From: BNXB01 sp031548005
Lineage (GTDB): Bacteria; Bacteroidota; Bacteroidia; Bacteroidales; Azobacteroidaceae
DNA length: 64,000 bases
Assembly (NCBI GenBank): GCA_031548005.1
Contig: JAVBRK010000001.1
Coordinates: forward strand, 1 to 64,000
Direction: 5' to 3'
Shown here: in pieces, positions 63,706 to 64,000 of the stretch
Position numbering within the stretch: position 1 is the stretch's first letter
Layout: each line of letters begins with the position of its first letter
Position numbers and translations under genes: made by a program
The notes under the pieces: generated by a model
What the model was told of the DNA's origin: nothing
The model's input: the letters and a program-made list of their open reading frames with translations, nothing else
Database searches by the model: none

Positions 63706-64000
63706 ATGCAAAATATAAGAAACATTGCAATCATTGCCCATGTCGATCATGGGAAGACAACTTTAGTAGACAAAATGTTACTGGCCGGAAAGCTTTTCCG
63801 GGATGACAAAGCCGATTTAGACCAATTTCTTGACAGCAACGACTTAGAACGGGAACGGGGGATCACCATTCTGGCTAAAAACGTTTCGATCAATTATAAA
63901 GGCACTAAAATCAATATTATAGACACGCCGGGACACGCCGATTTCGGAGGAGAGGTAGAACGGGTACTGAACATGGCCGACGGCTGCCTGCTCTTGGTCG
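63706..64000 (+). CDS. typA: translational GTPase TypA/BipA, N-terminal part (cut by the window)
   Basis: The 98 visible residues carry the GTPase motifs G1 AHVDHGKTTLVDKML (the loop begins at about residue 11), G2 ERERGITILAKNVSINY and G3 DTPGHADFGGEVERVL. The ERERGITI and GGEVERVL forms are those of TypA/BipA rather than EF-G or LepA. The protein binds the ribosome and helps growth in stress and cold. The remaining 500 or so residues lie beyond the right edge. Confidence 0.95.
   Translation, partial: MQNIRNIAIIAHVDHGKTTLVDKMLLAGKLFRDDKADLDQFLDSNDLERERGITILAKNVSINYKGTKINIIDTPGHADFGGEVERVLNMADGCLLLV

Noticed and set aside
1..64000. CRISPR arrays, tRNA or rRNA genes, insertion sequences, prophage
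   Set aside because: No regularly spaced repeats, tRNA arm patterns, transposase or phage genes were seen by eye; a covariance-model search would settle the RNA genes.

Overview
The window reads as ordinary chromosome of an anaerobic gut-type Bacteroidales bacterium. The reasons are a SusC/SusD pair, several TonB-dependent receptors with an N-terminal carboxypeptidase-regulatory domain, lipoboxes followed by Cys, a GLPGLI protein, the gene order tig-clpP-clpX-recQ-guaB, an arginine operon argR-GNAT-argG-argC-argD, and promoters of the Bacteroidetes type (TTTG or TTG, about 20 bp, then TAnnTTTG) with almost no Shine-Dalgarno sequences. Composition is even. The flavour (Ser-type sulfatase, divergent membrane pyrophosphatase) would fit Odoribacter/Butyricimonas-like genera, but the genus is a guess. 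I see no prophage, transposon, CRISPR array, tRNA or rRNA.

Layout. 1-500: the tail of an unknown gene and a truncated acetyltransferase. 0.6-9.3 kb: a large AsmA-like envelope protein, a Ser-type sulfatase, and a GLPGLI protein paired with an outer-membrane receptor. 9.3-11.5 kb (minus): a glycosyltransferase and threonine aldolase. 11.6-17.4 kb (minus): susC-susD-DUF3823, closed by a hairpin terminator. 17.7-20.9 kb (plus): a Fur/Zur-type regulator, a TonB receptor and a His-rich DUF4625 lipoprotein, with strong palindromes at the receptor promoter. 20.9-27.7 kb (minus): a seven-gene TetR-TolC-HlyD-ATPase-ATPase-permease-permease export operon. 28.0-41.1 kb (plus): trigger factor, ClpP, ClpX, RecQ, GuaB, three parvulin/SurA-like periplasmic proteins and an OstA-like protein, a block for protein quality control and outer-membrane assembly. 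41.2-46.0 kb (plus): kbl and an SDR threonine dehydrogenase (threonine to glycine), mutL and a cytoplasmic NlpC/P60 peptidase. 46.0-46.8 kb (minus): an M48 lipoprotein peptidase. 47.1-54.7 kb (plus): the arginine operon under two ARG boxes, then proC, a XRE-cupin regulator and an acyl-CoA synthetase. 54.8-58.0 kb (plus): a Fur-family gene overlapping purA, a membrane zinc peptidase and a DUF151/UVR protein. 58.0-63.6 kb (minus): pepE, an M24 peptidase, a uracil/xanthine permease and a membrane pyrophosphatase. 63.7 kb to the end (plus): the start of typA.

How genes work together. Envelope functions dominate: TonB-driven import (glycan, metal and unknown substrates), tripartite export, and chaperones for outer-membrane proteins. 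Nitrogen metabolism is the second theme: arginine and proline synthesis, threonine breakdown by two routes, and peptide salvage. No clearly undescribed multi-gene system is visible. The best leads are regulatory (palindromes at the metal receptor, tandem ARG boxes over the argR promoter, a repeat in the sulfatase/GLPGLI divergent region) and biochemical (the acyl-glutamate synthase candidate, a MutL without endonuclease motifs, a pyrophosphatase with a Lys at the potassium-dependence position). No gene-free stretch exceeds 300 bases.
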